From UBA5448 sp045536965 (GTDB taxonomy: Bacteria; Bacillota; Clostridia; Oscillospirales; SIG627), in NCBI GenBank assembly GCA_045536965.1, contig JAZSON010000032.1, positions 80,014-144,013 on the forward strand: a stretch of 64,000 nucleotides of DNA, written 5' to 3'. Under the pieces are notes generated by a model. That model ran no database searches. It saw only the letters and a program-made list of their open reading frames with translations, and had not been told where the DNA came from. Both the position numbers and the translations under genes were made by a program. Shown piece after piece: positions 8,855 through 17,544 of the stretch (positions within the stretch are counted from its first letter, which is position 1; every line of letters starts with the position of its first letter).

Positions 8855-8891
8855 AAAAAGACTTGCGTTTTTTAAAAACGCAAGTCTTTTT
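8855..8891. terminator. Bidirectional terminator
   Basis: An 18-bp near-perfect stem (core GACTTGCG) with A and T tracts at both ends, between the convergent MFS gene and the second aminotransferase gene. Confidence 0.9.
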
Positions 8892-8900
8892 ATGCTTTTT

Positions 8901-10226
8901 TTAGTGCTTTGTCTCGTGGTACATGATGATGCGGGGGGGATTGCCGGGATCATCGGCAAGGAGTTCTTTGTAGTTGGCGCAGACCTTTTTAATTGCATTG
9001 GCCGTTTGTTCGATGAAATCGGGACGGAAATGCTTAAACCAAGGAGCGGCAAAACGCAGAGTGGCGATTTCTTCGGAAACGGGGAGGTTGGTGTCAAGCT
9101 CACGGACGTCTCTGTCGGTGTTGGCAATACGGGTGGGCTTGCCGTGACCGTAAACGTCGCAGGTCTGCATCAGGGGATGGGAGTGAAGCGGGGTGTTGAC
9201 ACCGACGCGGATGGGACAGCCCTCGGCAACGCATGCCTGCACGAAGCGGGTGAGGGAAAGACCCTCGAGTACCTCGGGATTGTAGATACCGCGGGAGGAA
9301 TACCAGCCGCCGTTGGTAGAGCCGACGGTGCGGTCGGAAAGCTGGGGCGCGACGGCGGGAACGTCTTTAAGGCAGGACCAGAAATACGTCATCGCCTTGT
9401 CGATCTCGGCGCATCTTTCGTCGTAGTGTGAAAGCTGCACGCGGCCGACTGCCGAGGAAAGCTGATGCATTCTGAATTTATAACCGCCGAAGGGGAGACC
9501 CTTGTAGTCCTTGAAATAGGGAGCACCCTCGAAGGAAAGTCCGCCCATTCTCTCGTAGTGACCGAGGCAGACGGCTCTTTCGTAAATTTCGAGATCGTCG
9601 GTAACGAGGATACCGGCTTCGCCGATGGCGAGGGATTTGCCCGACATAAGCGACATAGCGCCGACGTCGCCGATGGTACCGACCTTTTTGCCCTTGTAAA
9701 GAGCGCCTTGGGCGTGAGACACGTCCTCGATGACCTTCAGGTTGTGCTTGCGGGCGATTTCCATGATAGGATCCATGTCAGCCACGCAGGAATAAGCGTG
9801 CACGACCATGATGGCTTTGGTTCTGGGGCTGATAGCGGCTTCGATCTTGGCGGGGTCGATGCAAAGGGTTTTTGGATCAATGTCAACGTAAACGGGGGTT
9901 GCGCCCAAATCTACACATTGAATGGCGGAAGCCCAGTAGGTAACGCTGGGAGCGATCATTTCATCGCCGACGCCCAGGCCTACACCGTACATGGCGGCGA
10001 GGAGGGAGGCAGTACCGGAGGAATGACCCAAAGCGTACTTGGAGCCGATCCATTTGCAGAAATCTTCTTCAAATGCTTTTGTAACGTCGGTGCCCGACAT
10101 GGCGCCGCGGCGAAGGACCTCCAGCATGGCTTCTTCGTCTTCTTGGGTGATGATGGGCCATTTATACATGTCGCCCGTGGGAAGTGTGACGGCTTTAGGA
10201 CCGCCGAATAATGCAAGCTCGCTCAT
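8901..10226 (-). CDS. DegT/DnrJ/EryC1/StrS family aminotransferase, copy 2
   Basis: Protein of 441 residues of the PLP-dependent sugar aminotransferase family (fold type I). Recognisable parts are GHSSGTASLLAAMYG (cofactor phosphate loop), EDVSHAQGALY, and the PLP-binding lysine in AMSLMSGKSLAIGEAG; the C-terminal half has GGYKFRMHQLSSAVG. Family members transfer an amino group to a keto-sugar, though some act as dehydratases. It is about four fifths identical to the adjacent gene, diverging most after residue 330. AAAGGAGA precedes the ATG. It carries its own promoter and terminator, so expression can be separate from its twin. Confidence 0.9.
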   Translation of the reverse strand: MSELALFGGPKAVTLPTGDMYKWPIITQEDEEAMLEVLRRGAMSGTDVTKAFEEDFCKWIGSKYALGHSSGTASLLAAMYGVGLGVGDEMIAPSVTYWASAIQCVDLGATPVYVDIDPKTLCIDPAKIEAAISPRTKAIMVVHAYSCVADMDPIMEIARKHNLKVIEDVSHAQGALYKGKKVGTIGDVGAMSLMSGKSLAIGEAGILVTDDLEIYERAVCLGHYERMGGLSFEGAPYFKDYKGLPFGGYKFRMHQLSSAVGRVQLSHYDERCAEIDKAMTYFWSCLKDVPAVAPQLSDRTVGSTNGGWYSSRGIYNPEVLEGLSLTRFVQACVAEGCPIRVGVNTPLHSHPLMQTCDVYGHGKPTRIANTDRDVRELDTNLPVSEEIATLRFAAPWFKHFRPDFIEQTANAIKKVCANYKELLADDPGNPPRIIMYHETKH

Positions 10227-10276
10227 GATACAGTCTCCTTTTTAGAGTTTATGTAAAATTTTGCATTTGCAGGTTT

Positions 10277-10282
10277 AGTATA
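10277..10282 (-). promoter_or_regulatory. Probable -10 of the copy 2 aminotransferase
   Basis: Minus-strand TGCTATACT, an extended -10. A TTGCAA lies 15 bp upstream, shorter than ideal. It sits just after the terminator of copy 1. Confidence 0.5.
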
Positions 10283-10312
10283 GCACAAAAAAGTGAATTG
10301 CAAGCGTTTTTC

Positions 10313-10345
10313 GAAAAAAACACCCTGCGCTTTCGGCGCAGGGTG
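10313..10345 (-). terminator. Terminator of the copy 1 aminotransferase
   Basis: Stem CACCCTGCGC (10321-10330) with 10336-10345, followed on the minus strand by a run of seven or more U. Confidence 0.9.
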
Positions 10346-10359
10346 AAGAAAAATCTTTC

Positions 10360-11685
10360 TTAGTGGCGGGTGTGATGGAACACGCCCATGACCTCGGGGT
10401 TGCCCGGGTCGGTGGCAAGAAGCTCTTTATAGTTCTTGTAAACTTTTCTGATACCTTCGGCATACTGTTCGATCACTTCGGGACGGAAGTGCTTGAACCA
10501 GGGAGCACCGAAACGAACGGTTGCGATCATTTCAGATACAGGGAGGAATTTGTCGAGTTCGCGAACGTCTCTGGTGGCGTTGGCAACACGGGTGGGCTTG
10601 CCGTGACCGTAGATGTCGCAGGTCTGCATCAAGTTGTGGGTATGCAAGGGAGCGTTTGCGCCGGCGCTGAGACCAACACCTTCAGCGTTACAAGCCTTGC
10701 GGAACTGGGTCAAAGAGAGACCTTCAACAGCTTCGGGTTTGTATACACCCAAAGAAGCATACCAACCACCGTTGGTAGAACCGACAGAACGGTCAGACAT
10801 CTGGGGAGCGACGCAGGGAACGTCTTTCAAGCAATCCCAGAAGTAAAGCATAGCCTTATCGATTTCTTCGCATCTTTCGTCGTAGTGAGCGAGCTGAACG
10901 CGGCCGACTGCCGAAGAAAGCTGATGCATTCTGAATTTGTAACCGCCGAGGGGGAGACCCGAGAAGGGCTTGAAGTAGGGAGCGCCTTCCCAAGACAGAG
11001 TGCCCATTCTCTCGTAGTGACCGAGACAGACGGCTCTTTCGTAGATTTCGAGATCGTCGGTAACAAGGATACCGGCTTCGCCGATGGCCAAGGATTTACC
11101 GGACATGAGGGACATAGCGCCGACGTCGCCGATGGTACCAACTTTGCGTCCCTTGTAAAGAGCGCCGTGCGCATGGGAAACGTCTTCGATGACTTTCAGG
11201 TTATGTTTGCGGGCAATTTCCATGATGGGATCCATGTCAGCCACGCAGGAATAAGCATGAACAACCATGATTGCTTTGGTTCTGGGGCTGATAGCGGCTT
11301 CAATCTTGGAGGGATCGATACACATGGTTTTGGGATCGATATCAACAAAAACAGGGGTAGCACCGAGGTCTACACACTGGATAGCAGTTGCCCAGTAGGT
11401 AACGCTGGCGGTGATCATTTCGTCGCCTACACCGAGGCCGACGCCGTACATAGCGGCGAGCAGGGAAGCAGTACCGGAAGAGTGACCCAAGGCGTACTTG
11501 GAGCCGATCCAGTTGCAGTAATCCTGTTCGAAAGCTTTGGTAACGTCAGTGCCGGACATACCGCCGCGACGGAGGACTTCCAAGGCAGCTTCTTCATCTT
11601 CCTTGGTGATAATCGGCCATTTGAACATATCGTCAGCAGGCAGAGTTACGGCTTTTTGGCCGCCGAATAATGCGAGTTCGCTCAT
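10360..11685 (-). CDS. DegT/DnrJ/EryC1/StrS family aminotransferase, copy 1
   Basis: A 441-residue tandem paralogue of the gene at 8901, with the same landmarks: GHSSGTASLLAAMYG, EDVSHAHGALY, the lysine in MSGKSLAIGEAG, and GGYKFRMHQLSSAVG. Most differences within the first 330 residues are conservative; the region near residues 345-380, which in this family lines the sugar pocket, differs more (for example KACNAEGVGLSAGANAPL here against QACVAEGCPIRVGVNTPL). That pattern suggests duplication followed by a change in substrate. No nucleotide-sugar partner genes lie nearby, so the product pathway is unknown. Confidence 0.9.
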   Translation of the reverse strand: MSELALFGGQKAVTLPADDMFKWPIITKEDEEAALEVLRRGGMSGTDVTKAFEQDYCNWIGSKYALGHSSGTASLLAAMYGVGLGVGDEMITASVTYWATAIQCVDLGATPVFVDIDPKTMCIDPSKIEAAISPRTKAIMVVHAYSCVADMDPIMEIARKHNLKVIEDVSHAHGALYKGRKVGTIGDVGAMSLMSGKSLAIGEAGILVTDDLEIYERAVCLGHYERMGTLSWEGAPYFKPFSGLPLGGYKFRMHQLSSAVGRVQLAHYDERCEEIDKAMLYFWDCLKDVPCVAPQMSDRSVGSTNGGWYASLGVYKPEAVEGLSLTQFRKACNAEGVGLSAGANAPLHTHNLMQTCDIYGHGKPTRVANATRDVRELDKFLPVSEMIATVRFGAPWFKHFRPEVIEQYAEGIRKVYKNYKELLATDPGNPEVMGVFHHTRH

Positions 11686-11741
11686 GATAAATCTCCTTTT
11701 CGTTTCGGATAATAATGATGCAAGGTTATCCTTACAGTGCC

Positions 11742-11770
11742 ATTATAGACGAGGAAAATAAAAAAAGCAA
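11742..11770 (-). promoter_or_regulatory. Promoter of the copy 1 aminotransferase
   Basis: Minus strand TTGCTT (11765-11770), 17 bp, TATAAT (11742-11747). Confidence 0.75.
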
Positions 11771-11818
11771 CCCATTTTTGTAATTTTATCGAGAAATGTT
11801 AAAAATAATTGCGCCGCC

Positions 11819-11847
11819 TTGACATTTTTATTATCTTCCACTAAAAT
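11819..11847 (+). promoter_or_regulatory. Promoter of the lipoprotein/EamA/MFS operon
   Basis: TTGACA (11819-11824), 17 bp, TAAAAT (11842-11847), divergent from the aminotransferase promoter. Confidence 0.8.
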
Positions 11848-11883
11848 GAGAGTGAAAACACGCCTTTTTAAGGAGGGGAAAAC

Positions 11884-13302
11884 ATGCAAAGATTGTTTGT
11901 TCTTTTACTCGTTTTTGTGTTTTTGTTTTGTGGATGTTCGGATGCAACCGAAGCTCCCGCCGGCGGAGAGGGCGATTTACAGAATCCCGTCCCCACCGTG
12001 TATAAAGTCGGTGTGAATACGCTGTGTATTGATCCGCGTGCAAACGACGGTGCAACCCTCGCCGGATTTGGTAATGCCAACCGCAGATATGACGGTAATC
12101 TCGACAGCATCGAGGTGTCTTGCGCTGTTTTTGAGGGGAATGGCGTAACCTTTGCCATCGTTTCGGCTGATATTTTGGGTTGGGACAGCGCGGTTATGGC
12201 CAACATCAGAAATCAAGTGGAAAACAAGCTTGGTTTTTCGGGAGAAAACATTTTGTTTAACGCTACTCATACCCATTCCGGTCCGACCACCCAAACGAAC
12301 ACGGTGGGAATCGGCGTAGTCAGTGAGTCGTATAATCAATACCTCATCTCACAAACTTTCGATTGTATGCAGGGCGCATTCAATCAGCGGGAGGAAATGA
12401 CCTTGTATCACGGCACGGCAGATGCCTCGGGCATTGCTTTAAATCGCCGCAAGGAAGTGAACGGCACGGTGTCTATGCTTCCCAATCCCGAGAAAGAGTG
12501 TTGTGAGGAATGCGATGTGCTTGTGGGCAAAAAGGATGGCACGGTGCGACTGATTCTTTTCTCGTTTGCCTGCCATCCCAGTATATTGAACGGTAACTAT
12601 ATGTCATCGGAATATGTTGGAGCTGCCCGCCGCGTGTTGGAAACAAGGTATGAAAATGCAACCGCCATGTTTATTCAGGGGTGCGGCGGCGATGCCAAAC
12701 CAAATGTTGTGACCGAAAACGGAGATCGTTTTAAGCCGAATGATTATTCCGATGTGCAGATTATCGGCAACCGTTTGGCTCAAAGTGTTGTTTCTTGTAT
12801 TGGTCGCGATAAAATCAAGCCTGTGGCGGGGGATCTTCTTTTCAAGGATACTTCTTTCACTCTGCCGATACAAAAAGAAAGTACTACGAAAGAAGAATAT
12901 CTGCAGATGGCAGAAGCCAAGAAGGGCCACTATCTTTACGAAGTGTACATGTGGTACTATGAAAACTACGATTCTTTACCCACATCGGCTCCCTATCTGC
13001 TGCAGCGTATTGATTTTGGCAGTGGTATGACGATTGTTGCCATGATGGGCGAAGTGGTTTGGGGATATGACAAGCTCATCTCGGATCTGTTACCTGAACG
13101 CAATGTGTTGGTTGCAGGGTATTCCAATGGAGTATACGGATATATATGCACCACCGATATGTATGACGAGGGCGGATACGAGCCTTATGGCAGTACGGGT
13201 ATTTACCAACTTTCTTATGGGTATCCGCGTGATATTCAAGACACTATTATGACCTATGCCGCAACATTGTGCGGCAAGGCGGCGGGAGGAAATAATTCTT
13301 GA
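11884..13302 (+). CDS. Lipoprotein with neutral ceramidase-like N-terminal domain
   Basis: Protein of 472 residues. A hydrophobic signal of about 15 residues ends in LFCGC, a slightly atypical lipobox with Cys18 as the acylation site, so the protein is probably tethered outside the membrane. ATHTHSGP at residues 127-134, ACHPSIL near 232 and GCGGDAKPN near 265 match the zinc-site and surrounding motifs of neutral/alkaline non-lysosomal ceramidases. Many bacterial relatives are uncharacterised amidases, so ceramide may not be the substrate. AAGGAGGGG lies before the ATG. The gene overlaps the following EamA gene. Confidence 0.78.
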   Translation: MQRLFVLLLVFVFLFCGCSDATEAPAGGEGDLQNPVPTVYKVGVNTLCIDPRANDGATLAGFGNANRRYDGNLDSIEVSCAVFEGNGVTFAIVSADILGWDSAVMANIRNQVENKLGFSGENILFNATHTHSGPTTQTNTVGIGVVSESYNQYLISQTFDCMQGAFNQREEMTLYHGTADASGIALNRRKEVNGTVSMLPNPEKECCEECDVLVGKKDGTVRLILFSFACHPSILNGNYMSSEYVGAARRVLETRYENATAMFIQGCGGDAKPNVVTENGDRFKPNDYSDVQIIGNRLAQSVVSCIGRDKIKPVAGDLLFKDTSFTLPIQKESTTKEEYLQMAEAKKGHYLYEVYMWYYENYDSLPTSAPYLLQRIDFGSGMTIVAMMGEVVWGYDKLISDLLPERNVLVAGYSNGVYGYICTTDMYDEGGYEPYGSTGIYQLSYGYPRDIQDTIMTYAATLCGKAAGGNNS

Positions 13303-14153
13303 TCTATCTGATTCTTACTGCGGTCATATGGGGATTTGCCTTTGTTGCGCAGGTGGTTGCAGCCGGGACTGTTCCCATGTTCACTTTCAACACTCTGCGT
13401 TATGCACTCGGAACGACCACCCTCATTCCCGTGGTCTTGTTTTTTGAAAAAAAGCACTTTTTTAAAAATGCCGTAAAAAAAACCGTCCTGCCGGCTATGC
13501 TGGCAGGTGCGATTCTGTTTATTGCTTCTTCTCTTCAGCAGTACGGTATTGAACTTACACATTCTGCGGGAGAAGCGAGTTTTCTGACCGGTCTTTACAC
13601 CGTGCTTGTTCCCATTTTCGGTATCTTTCTCGGACGCAGACCGAGTCTTTTTGCCGCGGGGGGAGCAATTTTGGCTGTCACGGGATTGTATCTTGTGTCG
13701 GTGCAGGGGGCTTTTTCCATCAGTTTGGGACACGGCATCCTTTTGATCAGCGCTTGTTTTTGGGCGTGGCATATTATCGTGCTGGATAAATTCGCGTCCG
13801 ATTGTCCGCCCATATTGTTTTCTTGTTTCCAATTTGCTTTCAGCGGGATTTTGTCTTTGCCCTGTATGCTTGCCCTCGAATCGGTGGCGTGGAGCGATAT
13901 TTCGGCCGCATCTCCCTCTCTTTTATTTGCAGGTGTTTTATCGACCGGTGTTGCTTTCACCATGCAAATGGTGGGGCAAAAAAGAGTGGAATCCTCGACG
14001 GCCGCCGTGGTGCTGTCGAGCGAATCGGTGTTCGGTGTCATCGGCGGGGCTTTGATTTTGGAGGAAGTGATGTCGGTGCGCGCCTACGTTGGCTGTGCTT
14101 TGATGTTTTGCGGCATTTTGCTTTCCCAATACAATGGGCGAAAAAAACTATAA
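13299..14153 (+). CDS. EamA/DMT family transporter
   Basis: Protein of 284 residues with about ten hydrophobic helices in two EamA repeats. The opening LILTAVIWGFAFVAQ and the second repeat's STAAVVLSSESVFGVIGG are typical of drug/metabolite transporters of this family. A TTG start at 13299 is inferred because GGGAGGA sits nine bases upstream and the start overlaps the previous stop (TTGA), implying coupled translation. Direction and substrate are unknown. Confidence 0.85.
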   Translation: MIYLILTAVIWGFAFVAQVVAAGTVPMFTFNTLRYALGTTTLIPVVLFFEKKHFFKNAVKKTVLPAMLAGAILFIASSLQQYGIELTHSAGEASFLTGLYTVLVPIFGIFLGRRPSLFAAGGAILAVTGLYLVSVQGAFSISLGHGILLISACFWAWHIIVLDKFASDCPPILFSCFQFAFSGILSLPCMLALESVAWSDISAASPSLLFAGVLSTGVAFTMQMVGQKRVESSTAAVVLSSESVFGVIGGALILEEVMSVRAYVGCALMFCGILLSQYNGRKKL

Positions 14154-14177
14154 AAAAGGTATAAAAAGGTAGTTTGA

Positions 14178-15416
14178 ATGGACCGTACTTATCGTCGAAC
14201 GAAATATGCTTGCTACGTGACGGGGGCATCCACCGCCATCATTGTGGTGTTATCCCCCTTGCTGTTTTTGACCTTTCGGGAGACTTACGGTATTTCCTTC
14301 GGACAGCTCGGTGCCATCGTGCTGGTCAATTTTTGCGTGCAGCTTGGAATCGATTTGGTCTTCTCGTTTTTCTCGCATCGCTTCAATATGCAGAAAACCG
14401 TCAAGCTCATGCCCCTTTTTACCACCGTTGGACTCGTTGTATATGGGGTACTTCCACCCCTTTTTCCTTCGATGGCTTACGTGTGGATCCTCGTCGGTAC
14501 GGTGATCTTCGCCCTTTCGGGCGGTCTTTGTGAGGTGCTTGCAAGTCCGGTGGTCGCTGCCATTCCCTCCGAAAATCCCGAGCGGGAAATGAGCACCCTC
14601 CATTCCATGTATGCCTGGGGCACACTGGTCGTGGTGGCGGTCAGCAGTGGGTTTATCGCACTGTTCGGCCGTGAGTATTGGTACTTTTTGGCTCTCCTTT
14701 GGGCAATCGTTCCCTTTGTTGCCTCGCTCCTGTTTGCAGGCGCCAAGATCCCGCCCCTTGAAACCCCCAAGCGTGCCTCAAATGCGGCCTCGTTTTTGAA
14801 GGACAAGGGCTTTATCTTCTGCATGGTCTGTATGTTTTGCGCAGGTGCTGCCGAATGCACCATGTCCCAATGGTCCTCGGGCTATCTGGAGGCGGTGTTT
14901 GGTATCGATAAGTTTTGGGGTGATATATTCGGCGTCGCCGTTTTCGGCGTTGCTCTCGGACTCGGCAGAACGCTTTACGGAAAATACGGAAAAAATATTC
15001 TTCGTGTTCTCTTTTTGGGGGCGCTGGGGACCATCGTTTGTTATTTGTTGGCGGGCCTTTCCAATCTGCCGCTTGTCGGTCTCTTTGCCTGTGCGTTCAC
15101 GGGCTTTAGCACTTCCATGCTGTGGCCGGGGAGTCTTTTGATGATGTCCGACCGTTTTCCCGCCGCGGGGGTCGCCATGTATGCCTTGATGGCTGCCGCG
15201 GGTGATCTGGGTGTTTCGGTCGGCTCTCAAATGGTCGGATCGCTCACCGATGCCATCATCGCTTTCGACGGTGCTGCGGTGTGGGCGGCGGATCTTGGCA
15301 TGACGGTCGAGCAGTTCGGCATGAAATGCGGTGTCCTTGCGGCGACGATTTTCCCTCTTGTCGCAACGCTTTTGTATTTTTTGGCTTATCGAAGCTCCAA
15401 GAAAACGAACGTATAA
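14178..15416 (+). CDS. MFS transporter
   Basis: Protein of 412 residues with about twelve membrane segments. The layout (two six-helix halves, internal loop AGAKIPPLETPKRAS, and a second-half MLWPGSLLMMSDRFP stretch) fits the FucP/sugar-transporter-like MFS group. It begins 25 bases after the EamA gene and ends at a strong terminator, so it is probably the last gene of the lipoprotein operon. A carrier downstream of an extracytoplasmic hydrolase would suit uptake of a released product; that is inference. Confidence 0.82.
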   Translation: MDRTYRRTKYACYVTGASTAIIVVLSPLLFLTFRETYGISFGQLGAIVLVNFCVQLGIDLVFSFFSHRFNMQKTVKLMPLFTTVGLVVYGVLPPLFPSMAYVWILVGTVIFALSGGLCEVLASPVVAAIPSENPEREMSTLHSMYAWGTLVVVAVSSGFIALFGREYWYFLALLWAIVPFVASLLFAGAKIPPLETPKRASNAASFLKDKGFIFCMVCMFCAGAAECTMSQWSSGYLEAVFGIDKFWGDIFGVAVFGVALGLGRTLYGKYGKNILRVLFLGALGTIVCYLLAGLSNLPLVGLFACAFTGFSTSMLWPGSLLMMSDRFPAAGVAMYALMAAAGDLGVSVGSQMVGSLTDAIIAFDGAAVWAADLGMTVEQFGMKCGVLAATIFPLVATLLYFLAYRSSKKTNV

Positions 15417-15419
15417 TAA

Positions 15420-15447
15420 AATGCCGCCGAATCTCGGCGGCATTTTT
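15420..15447 (+). terminator. Terminator of the lipoprotein/EamA/MFS operon
   Basis: Stem AATGCCGCCGA with loop ATC and its complement, followed by five T. Confidence 0.9.
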
Positions 15448-15503
15448 CATACCGTAAAAAAACGTCTGCAAGGCATATCCCCTTTGCAGGTCGCGCCGCA
15501 TAC

Positions 15504-15532
15504 TTGCAAAAGACAGCGGGATTTGCTATAAT
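15504..15532 (+). promoter_or_regulatory. Promoter of the CPBP protease gene
   Basis: TTGCAA (15504-15509), 17 bp, TATAAT (15527-15532), extended by TGC. Confidence 0.8.
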
Positions 15533-15592
15533 GGAATAGCCGTATACCTCCGCCGTACTCCCCAAGGGCTGAAAAGGAAAGGAGAAAAGTCT

Positions 15593-16261
15593 ATGAAAAA
15601 GCGAAGCACCCTGCTTATTTTGACCGTGACGGTCATATGTTGTCTGGCAATGGCTTTGGTGGACGGTGTGCTCCGCCCCGGCTATGCAGTCAAATCGGCG
15701 ATCAAGCTCGCACTTTTTATGCTGATACCGCTGATTGCCTCGACAACCGATCGAAGCGTGCTCTATCTGTCGCTGCTTCGACCCAAAAAGAAGGGACTGC
15801 TTGCGGCCATCGCTCTCGGTGTTGGCATCTACGGGGTGATCCTTGGCACTTATTTTTTGGTATCACCGTTTTTCGACTTCTCTCAGATCGCCGGTGCCTT
15901 GACCGAAAACGTGGGTGTTACAAAAGACAACTTCCTCTACGTAAGCTTGTATATTTCCTTTGCAAATTCTTTCTTGGAGGAGTTCTTTTTCCGCGGCTTC
16001 GTCTTTACCAATCTGAAGCGGCACGCAAGCAGAAAATGGGCATACGTATTCAGTGCAGCCGCATTCAGTCTGTATCACGTGGCAATGATGGTCGGTTGGT
16101 TTTCTCCGCTCCTCTTCTTACTCGTTATGGCGGGGCTCGTGATCGGCGGTATGATCTTTAACCTCCTCAATGAAAAGCTGGATACCATCTATGGCTCCTG
16201 GCTGACCCATATGTTTGCCAACTTCGCCATCAACACCATCGGCTTCATGCTACTGAAATAA
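15593..16261 (+). CDS. CPBP family intramembrane glutamic protease
   Basis: Protein of 222 residues with about six hydrophobic segments. The catalytic motifs of the CAAX-protease/bacteriocin-processing family are intact: EEFFFR at residues 129-134, His162 in SLYHVAMM, and a third-motif histidine in LTHMFANFAIN near 211. Such enzymes cleave substrates within the membrane; in Firmicutes roles range from bacteriocin self-immunity to signalling. GGAAAGGAG lies upstream of the ATG. The gene is monocistronic, with its own promoter and terminator. Confidence 0.9.
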   Translation: MKKRSTLLILTVTVICCLAMALVDGVLRPGYAVKSAIKLALFMLIPLIASTTDRSVLYLSLLRPKKKGLLAAIALGVGIYGVILGTYFLVSPFFDFSQIAGALTENVGVTKDNFLYVSLYISFANSFLEEFFFRGFVFTNLKRHASRKWAYVFSAAAFSLYHVAMMVGWFSPLLFLLVMAGLVIGGMIFNLLNEKLDTIYGSWLTHMFANFAINTIGFMLLK

Positions 16262-16275
16262 GTCGGTAACCGAAT

Positions 16276-16311
16276 AAAGTGCAGACCCTTTGTGATGGGT
16301 CTGCACTTTTT
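16276..16311. terminator. Bidirectional terminator
   Basis: Stem AAAGTGCAGACCC (16276-16288) with 16297-16309, flanked by T and A runs, between the CPBP gene and the convergent oxidoreductase. Confidence 0.88.
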
Positions 16312-16322
16312 GGTTACAAAGC

Positions 16323-17387
16323 TTACAGATCGTTTAAGCCCATGCCGCGCAGATCGGCGAGCATGTTGTTCTTTTCGGCGTTGTAAAGCGCCCAGATGAC
16401 GCGGAGACTTTGCAGCGCGCTTCTGCCGTGGGTGAGGGGCTTTTTGCCGGTGCGGACACATTCGGCAAAATGTCTGATCTCGTACTGGGTCTCCTTGCTG
16501 ATGTATTGATCGCCTCTCGACCAAAGCACCTTGTAGTTGCTCTTTTCGACCGGCTGACCGGGGATGTGCTTGCCCAAGGAATCATAGAATCTGACTTCGC
16601 CGGGGATGTGATCGTATTCGAGAAGACCCTTTTCCATCATGATCTGGAAGTCGTAGCACTGGCGGGAGCCGCGTGCGCCCCAGGTTGCACCGTGGTAGGC
16701 GACGACGCCGTTTTCAAATTTCATGACCAGTGCGCTGGTGCCCTCGCGGAGCATCCAGGGGGTGCCGTTTCTCGTGCCGAAATGTGCGCCCGAAACGGGG
16801 TTGCCCAAGAACCAAAGGAGAAGGTCGATGTAGTGACAGCCGTGGCTGAAAAGCTGACCGCCGCCGAGACGTCCGGTAAGCTCCCAGGATTGATTGCCGC
16901 CCAGTTCGATGTCGGCACCTGTCAGTTGTTCGGTCCAGATGGACATTTGCATGGGAACGCCGTATTTTCCCGAATCAAATTCTTCCTTGAGCTTGCGGAT
17001 GCCTGCCCAGTAACGAACGGGGTAGGCACACATGAGGGTGACGTTCATTTCTTCGCATTTTTCGATCAAATTGATGCACTCTTCCTCGGTGTTGCAAAGG
17101 GGTTTTTCCATCATGACGTGCTTGCCGCGGGAGGCAAAATACATACCGCATTCATAATGCAGATCGTGGGGGAGAGCGACGAGAACGGCATCCACGAGAT
17201 CCGCCATCTCTCTGTAATCGGTGTGAATGGAGGCGTTGTTGCCCAAAAATTCCGATACCGTTTTGGCTTTGGCGGGGTCGAGGTCGCAGCAGGCGACGAT
17301 TTCTACGTCCTCTACCGTTTCAATACCGCGAAGATGCGCGGTCATCATACCACCGCAGCCGACGAGACCCATTTTAAGTTTTTTCAT
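16323..17387 (-). CDS. Gfo/Idh/MocA family oxidoreductase
   Basis: Protein of 354 residues with an N-terminal Rossmann fold (GLVGCGGMMTAHLRG, a GxGxxG NAD(P)-binding turn) and the family catalytic motif EKPLCNTEEE near residues 94-103. The second domain holds the conserved histidine in FSHGCHYIDLLLW. These enzymes oxidise or reduce hydroxyls of sugars, inositols and related compounds. AAGGAGG precedes the ATG. The gene diverges from an AraC-type regulator that begins 158 bp away and is the natural candidate to control it. Confidence 0.9.
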   Translation of the reverse strand: MKKLKMGLVGCGGMMTAHLRGIETVEDVEIVACCDLDPAKAKTVSEFLGNNASIHTDYREMADLVDAVLVALPHDLHYECGMYFASRGKHVMMEKPLCNTEEECINLIEKCEEMNVTLMCAYPVRYWAGIRKLKEEFDSGKYGVPMQMSIWTEQLTGADIELGGNQSWELTGRLGGGQLFSHGCHYIDLLLWFLGNPVSGAHFGTRNGTPWMLREGTSALVMKFENGVVAYHGATWGARGSRQCYDFQIMMEKGLLEYDHIPGEVRFYDSLGKHIPGQPVEKSNYKVLWSRGDQYISKETQYEIRHFAECVRTGKKPLTHGRSALQSLRVIWALYNAEKNNMLADLRGMGLNDL

Positions 17388-17445
17388 ATTGGTTCCTCCT
17401 TGACTTTTGTCGAAAGTTGTTTATAATATTTTTTGAATATATTTG

Positions 17446-17471
17446 GCTTATGGATGCATTATAGCATAAGC
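17446..17471. promoter_or_regulatory. Palindrome in the oxidoreductase/AraC divergent region
   Basis: GCTTATG and CATAAGC face each other across a 12-bp centre. The palindrome lies midway between the two start codons. A possible promoter for the regulator, TTGCAC-N18-CATAAT, lies at 17486-17515. The site is a reasonable operator candidate for the divergent pair. Confidence 0.4.
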
Positions 17472-17544
17472 AAAAAGACCCGTCTTTGCACAAAAAGGAC
17501 AAGAGTTTGCATAATCGGGTCGATTTCGGAAAGGAGTGGGAGAT

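Noticed and set aside
10363..11670. A long plus-strand open frame of over 400 codons opposite the copy 1 aminotransferase
   Set aside because: It is antisense to a clear PLP enzyme, lacks a ribosome binding site and known motifs, and a similar shadow occurs opposite copy 2; it follows from codon bias.
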